A DNA stretch of 64,000 bases from Hemicentrotus pulcherrimus. Lineage: Eukaryota > Echinodermata > Echinoidea > Camarodonta > Strongylocentrotidae. A program made the translations under genes and the position numbers. The notes beneath the pieces are model-generated. The model searched no databases. It had not been told where the DNA came from and saw only the letters and a list, made by a program, of their open reading frames with translations. Within the stretch, counting starts at the first letter, position 1. The number at the start of each line of letters is the position of its first letter. The stretch spans positions 155,913-219,912 of the forward strand of contig BEXV01000342.1 in the NCBI GenBank assembly GCA_003118195.1. Reading direction: 5' to 3'. Shown here one piece after another: positions 34,057 through 45,544 of the stretch.

Positions 34057-35195
34057 TTTGAAGAATTGTCATGCTGTTTAATAGTAAACGCTGTTAATTG
34101 AAGTTGTTGTTATAGAAGTTGTGGTATAAAGTTCCATTCACACAAAAATAATTCAGAACGACTCAATGATGGAGCTGGTGTTCCACGTTTCAGGTTGTAA
34201 TGTGATAAGAGCGATGTAAAAGCCTATGTTTGATTATCATGGTCGGTTTGGAATGATGAAAGCAGAGACAACATACTCGCGTAAAAGAGGAGGGGCTTCA
34301 CGAAATCTTCTACTATGACCGTCCTCCTAAATCACAATGGCCAAACCTAGAACTGGCGATAGCCAATGGATGAAGGACAAAGACGAACAGTGTCACTCAT
34401 AAGCCAACGAAGGGAATGACCTCCTAAGATGATGAGCCGTTGTTTAGAAAATGAACCCTACACAATATTTCCCTGATCGTGTTGGTGAGTGAAAGTGCTA
34501 ATACTTTTCCCCTTTTTTGTTCATCTTTGAGAGAAGTCACTATGGAGAAACTAAAAACTATTGTCTAAAGTTGCTCTCATTTGACTCACTAGCCTGCCTT
34601 TTTTTCAAACTATGTTTTAATGGAGGTTAATTTTCTGTCTTCTTTACAACCAGATGTGAATTGTTACTTTCTAACCTGAACCTATAAGGCTTGCCATTAA
34701 AGAGTGAGGTTTCGAGAACAATCAAAACAATAGGAGCATCTTTAAAATCGTGCAAATCAGCCTAAATTACTTTCGGTTTACAATTAGCATGAAAATATAC
34801 CCAATTCGCATATGGTACGCATCCTCGTAAGACAACAAATTCTTTCTCTATTCGACTAAATTGTAACTTATACCAATAAAACAAATATCTACTTAAATTT
34901 TCTAGAATTAAACAGGGGCTTAAAAATATTTTATTAGAGTAATTCAGGAAGAAAGTCAACATGCTCGACATAACTACTTTAACCCTTATGATACATATTT
35001 CCAACATTTTAATCATGATGTATAACCTAATTAGATTAGTAAACTAAAAAATTGGTAAAAATAGATGAGTTAAATGTAATTAACAAAAAGAGTATTAATA
35101 CGAGGTAACCCCAATATAACAGGCAAATTTAATGAATGTGAAACTTTCTTTATTAATCTGTGCCATCACTAAATGCCTTAATGGTATGTTCGAAT
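34057..35195 (-). repeat. Intergenic block duplicated at 53560-54670
   Basis: No gene. Shared blocks include TTCAGAACGACT, ACAACATACTCGCGTAAAAGAGGAG, CCTAGAACTGGC, ATAGCCAATGGATGAAG and TAATCTGTGCCATCA. It contains the upstream flank of the 34056 gene and the 3' untranslated region of the next receptor gene, whose stop lies in the adjoining gap. Confidence 0.75.
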
Positions 35196-36115
35196 NNNNN
35201 NNNNNNNNNNNNNNNNNNNNNNNNNNNNNNNNNNNNNNNNNNNNNNNNNNNNNNNNNNNNNNNNNNNNNNNNNNNNNNNNNNNNNNNNNNNNNNNNNNNN
35301 NNNNNNNNNNNNNNNNNNNNNNNNNNNNNNNNNNNNNNNNNNNNNNNNNNNNNNNNNNNNNNNNNNNNNNNNNNNNNNNNNNNNNNNNNNNNNNNNNNNN
35401 NNNNNNNNNNNNNNNNNNNNNNNNNNNNNNNNNNNNNNNNNNNNNNNNNNNNNNNNNNNNNNNNNNNNNNNNNNNNNNNNNNNNNNNNNNNNNNNNNNNN
35501 NNNNNNNNNNNNNNNNNNNNNNNNNNNNNNNNNNNNNNNNNNNNNNNNNNNNNNNNNNNNNNNNNNNNNNNNNNNNNNNNNNNNNNNNNNNNNNNNNNNN
35601 NNNNNNNNNNNNNNNNNNNNNNNNNNNNNNNNNNNNNNNNNNNNNNNNNNNNNNNNNNNNNNNNNNNNNNNNNNNNNNNNNNNNNNNNNNNNNNNNNNNN
35701 NNNNNNNNNNNNNNNNNNNNNNNNNNNNNNNNNNNNNNNNNNNNNNNNNNNNNNNNNNNNNNNNNNNNNNNNNNNNNNNNNNNNNNNNNNNNNNNNNNNN
35801 NNNNNNNNNNNNNNNNNNNNNNNNNNNNNNNNNNNNNNNNNNNNNNNNNNNNNNNNNNNNNNNNNNNNNNNNNNNNNNNNNNNNNNNNNNNNNNNNNNNN
35901 NNNNNNNNNNNNNNNNNNNNNNNNNNNNNNNNNNNNNNNNNNNNNNNNNNNNNNNNNNNNNNNNNNNNNNNNNNNNNNNNNNNNNNNNNNNNNNNNNNNN
36001 NNNNNNNNNNNNNNNNNNNNNNNNNNNNNNNNNNNNNNNNNNNNNNNNNNNNNNNNNNNNNNNNNNNNNNNNNNNNNNNNNNNNNNNNNNNNNNNNNNNN
36101 NNNNNNNNNNNNNNN
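35196..36115. other. Assembly gap (920 N)
   Basis: Run of N that removes the cytoplasmic tail and stop codon of the receptor gene at 36116-37447. The corresponding part of the 54796-56874 paralogue encodes the whole tyrosine-motif tail. Confidence 0.99.
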
Positions 36116-37447
36116 CCTGGAATAACATTTCGTAATGCAAGAACCTGCGACGCACCCAAACGCAAGCGCTGCTATTGTAGCCACTGGTAATATATAGATA
36201 GATAGGTATTTTTCCATTATACCGCATTCTTTACTTTGAGAAGTTATGCTTGGTACCGCCCTAGTCGTCTGAGTGTGGTCAAATATTTGGTCGATCACAC
36301 TTTTTGTAGAGATTCCCTTCTGATTGTTTAACGTCGAATCAAGTCTTGTAAAATTCACCGTGATGACTTCACATTGCTCATCTTCTCTTGAATTGTTATG
36401 GAGAAGTTGTGGGTCTGCAATATGTAGCAATAACGTTGAACGTTCGTGTTTGGTGTGTTTTCTAACATTCAAACTTGTCATGTTAATGATAGTAATCTCT
36501 GACGGTGCTTCGTTTGAACCGCAGAGGAAAACGAGGATACAATCAGCGTCTCCTACATTGAAATTTTGGTTAGAATCGACAGATAATTCATTGCCATCGC
36601 CGTCGTATACTAGTAGGATGGGTCTGCTTGGCTTGGCGACGCAACATTCAAATTCCACATTTTCACCAAGGGTATTCTCAATAGGGTGAGGTGTGACCAC
36701 AGGGAATTCACACACTTCTTTCGCTCTTCCTTTCCTGAGAGAAACAATACACTTCTTAGATACCGTAACTTCCCCAAGTATCTTATCAAGACCAACGTAT
36801 ACGCTGAATTAATGCGTCAAATTAAAGGAACCGTTGAAATTCAGTTCAGGAATCTCATGTTCATACAAGATTTCGTTGTCTACTTCAAAGTGTACTCGAT
36901 CCCCTTCGTTTATTTGCAGCCATTCACAAGACATCTGTAATTTTCTGCTTTCATTGTTGAGTTGTGTTAAACATATCGGTTCTGGAGTTTTGACGGTTAA
37001 ATTGAGCACGAGAGCTAGGCAGAGTGGCTGGCTACCTTGATTAACTGTGACAACATGATGTCCTGAATCATTCTGCTCCGTGTATCCAATAAACAAATCA
37101 AAAGTAATGTTGCTGATTTCAGTCAATCTGTAAAGGCCATCTTCAGAATCTCCGTAACCGTCGTATTCTAAAGGTTGATCGAGTGGTTTTACCCAAGCCG
37201 TTCTCCACATCAACGTTTGAACGTGTAGCAATGGATTTTCCAAATAAAATATTATGGAAATATTCTGTCCGCTCCAAACGTCCATCACTTCTTCTTGCAC
37301 GTTGCCACACCAAAATATTTTGTCATCAGACAAGGTGACGTGGAAAATAATAGGCAAAATAAGAAACGACAAAAACATTCTCCAGGCAAAATATAAATGT
37401 TGAGTATACATTTTGAAAGAGTCCACAGTCAATAATGTCGATATCAA
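36116..37447 (-). pseudogene. Subfamily 3 Ig-like receptor with one in-frame stop, tail in gap
   Basis: Close paralogue of the 54796-56874 gene. In-frame ATGs are at 37447 and 37411 (MYTQHL); the latter fits a signal peptide better. Module 1 (SGQNISI, LMWRT, NDSGHHV, LCLALVLNLTV) lacks the KGES stretch of the paralogue. Module 2 (MSCEWLQI ... KKCIVS) is interrupted at NLTH by TAA at 36809-36811, where the paralogue has CAA (Gln). The frame then continues open through module 3 (VEFECC, VYDGDGNELSVDS, LVFLCGSNE), a stalk and a membrane span (LPVATIAALAFGCVAGSCIT) into the gap. This one C-to-T-type change is the only lesion visible. If translated as is, it would give a secreted fragment of about one and a half modules. 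Confidence 0.85.
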
Positions 37448-37787
37448 ACTCTTTATTGTAATAAATGTTAATCCGGGTTCATAAGCCTTCTAGGTATTGG
37501 TCTACGCATAAGAAGTACGAGTTGTGTAAATCACCGCAATAACAACATAGGAGAGGATCGAGGTTCAATGATATATGCAAGTCCTATCATTTAAGTAGAG
37601 AGTAGCGTAGAAAATTCTTGTCGCACTTACCCATGTTAAAATTTTAGGAAAAAACGGAATATAGAAACAATGAGGTACACACCTGTTAATTAATTGATTG
37701 ATTGAAGTTATTGATGGGAACGAGGCACCGTACTATCAAGACGACAGGTAGATGGAAAACTAGCGAATCGAATGATAAGGTTTCTTA

Positions 37788-37797
37788 GGGCGGAGCC
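37788..37797 (-). promoter_or_regulatory. Conserved GC-box-like GGGCGGAGCC
   Basis: About 345-380 bases before the candidate ATGs of the 36116-37447 gene, the same spacing as at 31021-31030 and 57212-57221. The neighbouring sequence GATAAGGTTTCTTA is also identical to the 57195-57210 copy. Confidence 0.45.
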
Positions 37798-39429
37798 TCG
37801 TGAAAGTCATAAGTGGTTTTGTTCTCTACGACCGCCTTCCCAACTCTCACAGGGTATCCCATTTTATCATTGGTCAATGAAACCAGAACTATCCGGATAT
37901 CATTTAAGGGATAGATGAAGTCACGCCTAAAGAATTACAGAAAATGCGTTTCCTTGAATGTGTATTATTTACTTGTGACACCGCATTCAAGTTATCTGAT
38001 GACCGTCTATAAATTTTATTACTGTGAGAACGGAGGTGATATCAGATCCAGCTTCCCCCTATTAGTATATTTCTATACATTACAGAATCTCGTTATTTAT
38101 TTGCATTTTCAGAAAAAATATTTCGAACGAGTAAGCTCGTTATCATGGTATCTGACAAAATTAATGGGGGATTTGATTTAAAAAAGGAGAGTGGTATTTT
38201 GTGTGTGTGTCCAGTCAAAGACAATTGAGCATCGTCCACAATTGGAAGACTAGTGATTACACGACTTCTATAGAATCTAATCCAATAATCATGCCCGAAG
38301 AGTTATACTTCCTAACGATTTAAAGTAATTTCTTTCCTCATTATCATCACAAAATATCAAGATCTCATAATGCATTTTGTTTTTCCAACAGTTTCGTTAA
38401 ATTTATCTCAAATTTACTGTTGCAGACGAATGTAATTTGTTGGAATGATATTCAGTATTTATTCTTCAAATTATTCTTCAAAATACTGCCTACATTCTAT
38501 TCGGTAAAAAATATCTGCTGCACAAGTGTATAATGCATTACTTAGACCCCGTGCAAACATGCAATAGACGAGAAATAATATCTTGAGTTTCTAGGTGCTT
38601 GTATCATGTAGTTGTCTTCCTGCTTGGAACTCTGTCCACAGCTGATTCAGATGTTCGCCATCTGCGGCGAGATTTAAAGAGACCGTTTTTATTTGTTCGC
38701 ACATCAGGGTTACAAATCTTCCACACTGATTGGTCACAAATTTCCATGCACCAATCATCTTTCTCGTAAATTCCATCACAAAACCAAAACTTTTCAAATA
38801 TATTTCATTATTTTGAACTGTCACTCTTCAGCTGGTTTTCTTTAAGTTCTTTTTCTTTCCCTTTAGCTGCGATCGAATGATAAGTAAAACGAGTTTTGAG
38901 CTTTCTCTGTTCAAATTGTAAGAAAATGATTTATATATTCTTTTGTACATTCTGCAGACGGATAATTAATAAAGACATGAAAGGATGCTCTTCCACTAAG
39001 AAAAAAATGCTTTAATTCTAATTCCGAAAAAGATTTCACCTATATAAAGTAATTGTATAATCGTGAACATATTGAGAAGCAGCACATAAAAATTAACGTT
39101 GCTTTGGTAATATATAAGAGATCAATGGGAATAAAACTCATCAACAAGGTGATGAAACCACGGAAATATATGTACTATACATATACATGAATATCGTTTC
39201 CATGTGCTTCCTCATTATCAGTTACATAACTTAATTTTTATGATGGTGACCTGGCATTCGGTATAAACACAGATCAGAAGTGTATTAAAATATACAATTT
39301 TTTGTAACCCTCAAATCTCAGAAATATTGATATAGGAGGCATCCTTTAAACCTGTTTCATTTGTTTATATGTGTGAACAGGACAATCGAATGAGTACCAA
39401 ACGACCTTTACATCTTAGGCAGCACATCA

Positions 39430-39960
39430 TTTAAAGGGATAGTTGAGTTCTGTTTTCAGATCGCAAATGCCTTCAAAGTGCATGGTTATTGCTTTCATTC
39501 TTATCTATGACATTTAGAGTGCTCTTTTAGAACCTAACATTGCTATGAAAGTAATTTTAGACCCCAAAGTGTGTGAAATTAAGAGTCTTTTAAAAAAAAC
39601 ACGGTGAACGTTAATTAATTATTTCATTAAAAATAACAATACATGAGCCGGCTAATTTTGGGTAATATAAGCAACACAAAAATGCCAACATATGCATAGG
39701 CTGTAATACGACGTAAAAGGAGATATTTTGTTTTTTTCAACGCTTTTTTCCATTTTGTCAAAATATCTAATATTGTTGTGGTATACAAGTATTAGAAATC
39801 GTTATATTTCAGCCGTCTCTGAAACGATTTTTATCAAACAAAGATGATTTTGTCATTTAAATATCATGTTCTTTCAAATTTGACACTCAGTTTTTCATTA
39901 ACTCACAAAAATATATTTTGTGTAGCGCCCTCTGCAACAGAACTCAACTATCCCTTTAAA
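39430..39960. mobile_element. MITE-like element with 23-base perfect terminal inverted repeats
   Basis: The first 23 bases (39430-39452, beginning TTTAAAGGGATAGTTGAG) are the exact reverse complement of the last 23 (39938-39960). Total length is 531 bases with no coding capacity. The right duplicated block has no insertion at the same place (58801-58860 runs AGCACATCAAGTC directly on), so this copy inserted, or was lost from the other block, after the block duplication. A clear target-site duplication is not visible to me. A truncated relative lies at 27160-27540. Confidence 0.85.
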
Positions 39961-40499
39961 GCACACTTTTTGAAACTTATACTGTAACACGGGATATGTT
40001 CGAATTATATTTTTGATATACGTTATTCGGGATAAGGGATCCTTTAATTACTATTAAAAGACACGAAGAAAAAGGAATGACACATATCATTTGGAAACGA
40101 TTTTATCGATTTATTAATCGTAGCTACGCTCGGTACAACCGAAAACAGAAATCTTCTTCAAATGATTTTTAATTTAGATTTGATCATACATGCCAGATTC
40201 ATTTTTAAACATCCATCTTCAAACACTGTTTTTCTCATCCAGTAAGTTTGTATCACTTTCACTAACAAAATAATATTGATACAGCAATCTCAATAACGTA
40301 TGAAACATTATTTTCTTTGCTACGAAATTCTTCCTTAATCCTCCACTATCAAATTGTTTGACACAACCTAATGATGCAACCATGTTATATTAAAATACAG
40401 CTCGATTCACCCAAAAACTATAATAATGTTTACATCGTTAAACATAGTAAAAGAATAAGCATAGAAACTGAAACAAACTTTACACACACAAAAAAAATC

Positions 40500-41170
40500 C
40501 TATTAAATGAAAAAATATCATAATCCTACTAATGATAACGTTTTTAATGTTTCCATTTGTTCGCATTATTGATGTGTCAATTGTGATTGATAAGACAATG
40601 AATTGAAATATCACATCGTTTATTGGCTATTGTACAATTTCGAAATGGATAAATATGCTTCATTATCAAAATAGACTTACGCATTTGTTGTAATAAAATA
40701 TACGACTTCATCTACTATCCTATCAAGTGCAGCCATATATCAATGTATCGTTGTATAGTTTTTTTAGGTTTCGCTTGCTATTTTTGCAAGGTAAACATTA
40801 TGTTCAGTGATTTAACATCATTGAACATTTATACNCTATTAAATGAAAAAATATCATAATCCTACTAATGATAACGTTTTTAATGTTTCCATTTGTTCGC
40901 ATTATTGATGTGTCAATTGTGATTGATAAGACAATGAATTGAAATATCACATCGTTTATTGGCTATTGTACAATTTCGAAATGGATAAATATGCTTCATT
41001 ATCAAAATAGACTTACGCATTTGTTGTAATAAAATATACGACTTCATCTACTATCCTATCAAGTGCAGCCATATATCAATGTATCGTTGTATAGTTTTTT
41101 TAGGTTTCGCTTGCTATTTTTGCAAGGTAAACATTATGTTCAGTGATTTAACATCATTGAACATTTATAC
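40500..41170. repeat. Direct repeat of 335 bases around a single N (probable assembly artefact)
   Basis: Sequence 40500-40834 reappears at 40836-41170, apparently without differences, separated by one N. The paralogous interval at about 59400-59740 holds only one copy. This is what results when two overlapping contig ends are joined without merging. Confidence 0.9.
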
Positions 41171-41449
41171 TGTGGTTAAATTATGTAATATTTCAAAATC
41201 GAAAAATAGCACAGTGCACTACAGAAAATATGAACATGAAGTATACGCCCCAATCGATCTACCAATCTATACAACCATCTTATTCGTTTAGTAATCTTAG
41301 CTATAGGGATTTAGCCGTCTCTTGGCTATTTCATTCAAAGACTGATCTAAAAGTGGCCGACCTCGTAATCAGGTGGTTTAAGTTAAACTTTAAACAATGA
41401 TAATACAAATAATGATAGTTGTTATAATCAAAACTATACTACCACTATT

Positions 41450-41580
41450 ACTACAACAATAACTTCTACTACTACTACTACTACTACACCTACTTCTAAT
41501 TCTCCCACTACTACTATTACTGCAGCAACAACAAAAACTACCACTACTACCACTACTACTACTACTACTAGTGCTATTAA
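41450..41580. repeat. (ACT)n trinucleotide microsatellite
   Basis: Imperfect ACT repeat; the counterpart in the duplicated block is at 59985-60175 and is longer. The Ser-rich frame on the minus strand is a translation of the repeat and not a gene. Confidence 0.9.
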
Positions 41581-43019
41581 TTATATTCCTACTACAGCTA
41601 CGCTTTGAAAGGATACACATCTTCTTAGATACGACATACATTGTGTTTAGAATGAAAGAATGTAACAGTACCTTCCATTGGATGTACCTTTGCCTACTCC
41701 ATATCTTGGTCTTTCACATATAACTTTCGCCTGAACAAATGTCTGGTCTCAATCAAATTACCGTCGAATATATATGGATGGAGAGTATTGCAAACTCTGT
41801 CAAACTCTAGATACATAGATGATAATGGAATATAAAAGCTTGTGAAGGTTAACACATTAGGGATGTTTGATTAAAACCAATTCACAGTACACTGGAATAG
41901 TACAACAGATGAGCACGATATCGATGCAAACGAACGTGGAATGCAAACAAAAAGGCGTCTGGTAGAAATCGCCTCGTGTTGAGCAAGCAACCCACCCATT
42001 TTGTGTCTTTCATTCATAACGAATAATAATTTTCAAACTAGGCGATTCACAATGTGAGAAACAATCACTTTCCTTTTATTTGATTGAATTTATTATTGTA
42101 TGTCACACTCAACACAAAATGGATGATGAAAGATGGCATGAAAGATGGCATGAAAGATGCCCACGCAACATATCTGACCATGAAACCAAAAGGTTTATTT
42201 CACATTCATCGTTTTTGTTCTGGCACAAGCATAATAATTTTACTTCACGATCTCCTTATCTAAATACAGATGATTTATTGATTTAAACAAAAATCGTGTT
42301 CATTAATTGTTCATGTACACGATGAAGCATTGTAATGTTCTTTAAACATCTATCAATTCCCTATCCCGTCAGAAAATCCCAAGGTAAGAGTTTTTAAACA
42401 ATCGCCATTGGTCATTAAGTTTTCTTTGAGTATAGAAAGTAATCAATTGCTTTATGTTTTATGGTAGATCTATCGAGCCTTAGTGTAGGTTCAAAGGAAT
42501 CAAATCAAAGCTATTATACCAGGAAATGAGCATTTAAATGAGTCAGTAAGAAAGACGATGGGTCGTGGATGTCACGAATATATCGTTTAAAAACTGATCA
42601 CGTGATTCCCCCACACATCCTTATTTACCCTATATGTTTATTTGAAGGGTCTTGGATGTCATTTCTCTCCAGAATTCTGATAATGCATAATGCATACATA
42701 ATGAATCAGGTATAATCTGTAATTTGTATTTACGTATGTGTTTATTTATATACATACATTTATCAACATTTCCAAGGTTACCCCCCCCCCAAAAAAAGCA
42801 TGGCAATTCATTTATTTGAATAAGCACGGGGGCCTGCCTCAGTCTGAGGACTGTTCGTGCATAGAGCCGTGCATACAGTTTTGTTGCATTTCATTTCATG
42901 CACACGAATCTCAATTTTTTTCCTTTTTATTAAAGATAACATCCCATGACATCCATTATCATATATTATAGACACTGCACATATGATACTACATTTAATT
43001 TATTCCATATTGCCTCTTT

Positions 43020-43262
43020 CTAGCCCTCTTTCTTTAGCATTGACCAAGAGATAGGAGAGCTTGAGTGACTGCGTCGAGCGGAATGCAGGAAATTCAACTG
43101 GGATCATCGATTGGTGACCTGTCTACTAGTCTCTGATTTTGGATGGGGTATAGAAGCTTCACCGGGTTGAGATGTTTGGTTCAAAACAGTCGTCATTTCA
43201 GGGGATTCCGTGTTATCTACACATACTGCAGTCTTTAAACTCCTTTGAAGAATCAACGTCTT
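43020..43262 (-). pseudogene. Subfamily 2 receptor tail relic
   Basis: The minus strand encodes fragments of the proximal tail of subfamily 2 receptors: DNTESPEMTT, TQTSQPGEAS-type sequence and, out of frame, the SRSMV-like stretch. It aligns with residues about 433-490 of the 47165 gene. Immediately upstream, the sequence changes to the 5' flank of a subfamily 2 gene (43275 onwards matches 49490-49640). The promoter-proximal part, ectodomain and membrane span are thus deleted. A matching relic lies at 61600-61855, so the deletion predates the block duplication. Confidence 0.8.
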
Positions 43263-45055
43263 AAAATTTTTATATTTTATATTACAGCTTGACAATCAAA
43301 TTTCAAGTGATTACTTTCATTGTTGTGAATAATTATGTTGAAGCATTATCTGCTTGAGGTGTGAAGAGCTGCAATAAACGAACCACTTTAGTATATTTTG
43401 AAATAAAACCCAATGTATTAGCTTATTTTTACATTGAGTATATATACTGAATAGTCATGGTTTCAGTTTTTAAGCTCTTGAGGAATTAATTTGTCACATT
43501 TCTGTTTTCCTTTATCGGCAGCCAGCCAGTCACTAGTGAACACTTTCCTTTTAATAGTATAATTTACATTAAAAGACATCTTTTTGAGGCGTCAAAACTA
43601 CGAGGAAAGGACGCGATTTTTATATTTCAAGTGGCTTACAGAGCTTACAAGATTATCTTAATCACTTACCACTGTACAAATTGTCTAATGTCTCTTATTG
43701 TACCCCGTGTATTGGTTTAAATATATATGTATATCGGGAAAATTTATTTAACATAATTTGTCTTAGCCTATTATTCGTTTCTTAAAACTACGCTTAATAT
43801 ATATCATAGCTGATTGTTAAAGCAACATGAAGAAATGATAGTTATAACAACCGGTGCAAACCATGCGATTGTGATTTCATTTAGAGTTCAGGTACATGAA
43901 TGGCGACAAATAAATGGTGTCGATTACAGAATATATTATACATCAAGTTCCTGAGTTCTTATCAAACGAGTTTTATTTGAAACTATTTCAGTTTTACTTC
44001 TTGTACACCAGCAATGGTTTATTTATGTTACCCACGCAATCTCAAGATATTGCTTAATACAATCATAATAGTGGCATAACATTTGTCATTTTTTATTGTC
44101 TGGTTTACCTTTTGACTAGAACATAGTAACACCGACACACTATGAACTGAATTAATTTCAAAACAAGATTAATTTTCCTCTTGTCTTTCTCCACATTTTA
44201 CACAGTATTGAACAGTTTGCAGAATTGAATTTCGACAATTGAGACACATCAAAATATCAATATCAAACATGGAATAAGGTTAAGAAGTACTGAGCTTTGG
44301 TGGGCTTGGCCTGAATGCTATACATACACGCAAATTATGCATAATGGAAATAAAATTAATTGAAAGGTGCAGGAGGTGATTTTTTTACATATGCTCAATA
44401 TTTAGTTCAATTAATTAATGGTGATGTTAGAGTTTAATGACACTTTTGGGCGCTGGGTGATCATTCTCGTTAGTCTAAAAATAAATAAAATACAAATCAC
44501 TGCAATATTTAATAATCTTGTGAAAAAATATACATATTTTCAATAGGAAAAAGAAAGATAGATAGATAGATAGGGAGAGGGAAAGATTAACTTATCACTA
44601 TTACTTCAGATCTGATTGTATTTTATAAATATTTAAATATCGTGGTTTAAGATAAACTTGAGTTCTGGTAATGCGATTGCATTGTGAAAGAAAAGGTGTG
44701 GAATGGATCAGAAAAGTTGATCATATAGCATGTAAGTAATGGTGTGTAATGCAAGGTTATGGAGTCATCAATCATCAATATCACCATAGATTTGGCAGAG
44801 TCTTGGTAAAGTAACAATCACTTACACAGAAAGATGTATATGGGACAACACACATGGTGTCGGGGCTAATACTATCCTGATTTCCTAATCTTTCTATGCT
44901 CATTACTCAGCCAGTATACATTTTCTTTCAAAATTGTTTGGCACATGACATTAATTTGTAATCTTGAACATTCAGTGTAAGTTTCGTTAGATTCTGTGAG
45001 AATTATTTTTTTTTTATTTTTTATTTTTCAACGAGAACTCAAGTTTATCTTTGAC
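43263..45055 (-). repeat. Subfamily 2 upstream flank joined to subfamily 1 3' flank
   Basis: No gene. 43275-43610 matches the subfamily 2 upstream flank (49490-49640 and 61870-62230). At ACGAGGAAAGGACGCGA (43600-43617) it switches to the subfamily 1 3' flank, matching 63060-63910 and 8050-8620. About 44640-45050 contains the extra segment also seen at 11300-11690. Confidence 0.7.
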
Positions 45056-45400
45056 TCAGAATGATGAATGATCCGATTCATTCATATACAGTATATCATC
45101 ACAGTTCATTTCATCAGTGGGGTTCGCGACGCTGTTACTATAAATCTGACTGTTATTCATGCCTGGATGCGAAGCGTTTCGATAAAAGTCAACACCAGGA
45201 ACCGTCGGATCATCATAATCCGATTCCAAAGCAGCTATTCTCTTAGGTTTCCTACTCATATCGGGTTTAACATAGAGCTCGTCAAAATTTCTTTTCAGGC
45301 CTTACCTGTTTGCCGCGGAATCTTGCCTTTCACCCTTTCGTTCTCCTGATAATGCACACGGTCTCTTATCCCTAAGCTTGTCAGAAACATCGTACCGAAT
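45056..45400 (-). pseudogene. Subfamily 1 receptor remnant: tail fused to start region
   Basis: The last 67 codons of the tail are intact and carry SDYDDP, DFYRNA, QIYSNS and ILYMNES before the stop at 45056-45058. Upstream, the tail aligns with paralogues to about 45375 (the DKR region). There it jumps directly to the start-codon region of a subfamily 1 gene (GTCAGAAACATCGTACC on the plus strand, compare 10940-10965). Some 1.7 kb covering the signal peptide, all Ig-like modules and the membrane span are deleted. It keeps a subfamily 1 promoter region and a TATAAA at 45535-45540, so a transcript with a tail fragment is conceivable, but no receptor. Confidence 0.85.
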
Positions 45401-45534
45401 TTATTGTAAACGCTTTGATGGCAAAACTCTGATGTTTAATAAAAAGCAGGTAGCAGGCATGAACCCAAGTGCAGAAGGAATAACGAAATTATGATGATAT
45501 GTGCTTCAATAAAAGCTAGATTTGTTTATATGTA

Positions 45535-45540
45535 GACTTG
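45535..45540 (-). promoter_or_regulatory. Putative TATA box of the subfamily 1 remnant
   Basis: Minus strand TATAAA followed by CAAA, identical in context to the element at 4805-4810. It belongs to the deletion remnant at 45056-45400. Confidence 0.45.
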
Positions 45541-45544
45541 TGTC

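Larger units (their letters stand above)
37800..43019. repeat. Long duplicated intergenic block (left copy)
   Basis: No gene. Colinear with about 57220-61600. Shared stretches include the sequence around CTGCTTGGA-CTC-GTCC near 38618/57886, AGCAGCACATC near 38417-39425/58805, the ACT microsatellite and AACAAAAAGGCGTCTGGTAG. Differences: an inverted-repeat element at 39430-39960 is present only here, a 335-base repeat around the single N at 40835 is present only here, and the hairpin at 57753-57793 is present only in the right copy. Confidence 0.75.

Noticed and set aside
35095..36227. Several open frames on both strands across the second run of N
   Set aside because: Artefacts of unknown bases. 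Only the frame continuing the 36116-37447 receptor is meaningful.
41390..41641. Ser-rich minus-strand protein
   Set aside because: Direct translation of the ACT microsatellite; the counterpart at 59936-60235 reads as poly-Ser or poly-Val in different frames.
45290..45315. Splice-donor-like CAGGTAAG on the minus strand in the 45056 remnant
   Set aside because: Paralogues have CAGGTCAG at the same codons within continuous coding sequence; it is a point difference and not an exon boundary.
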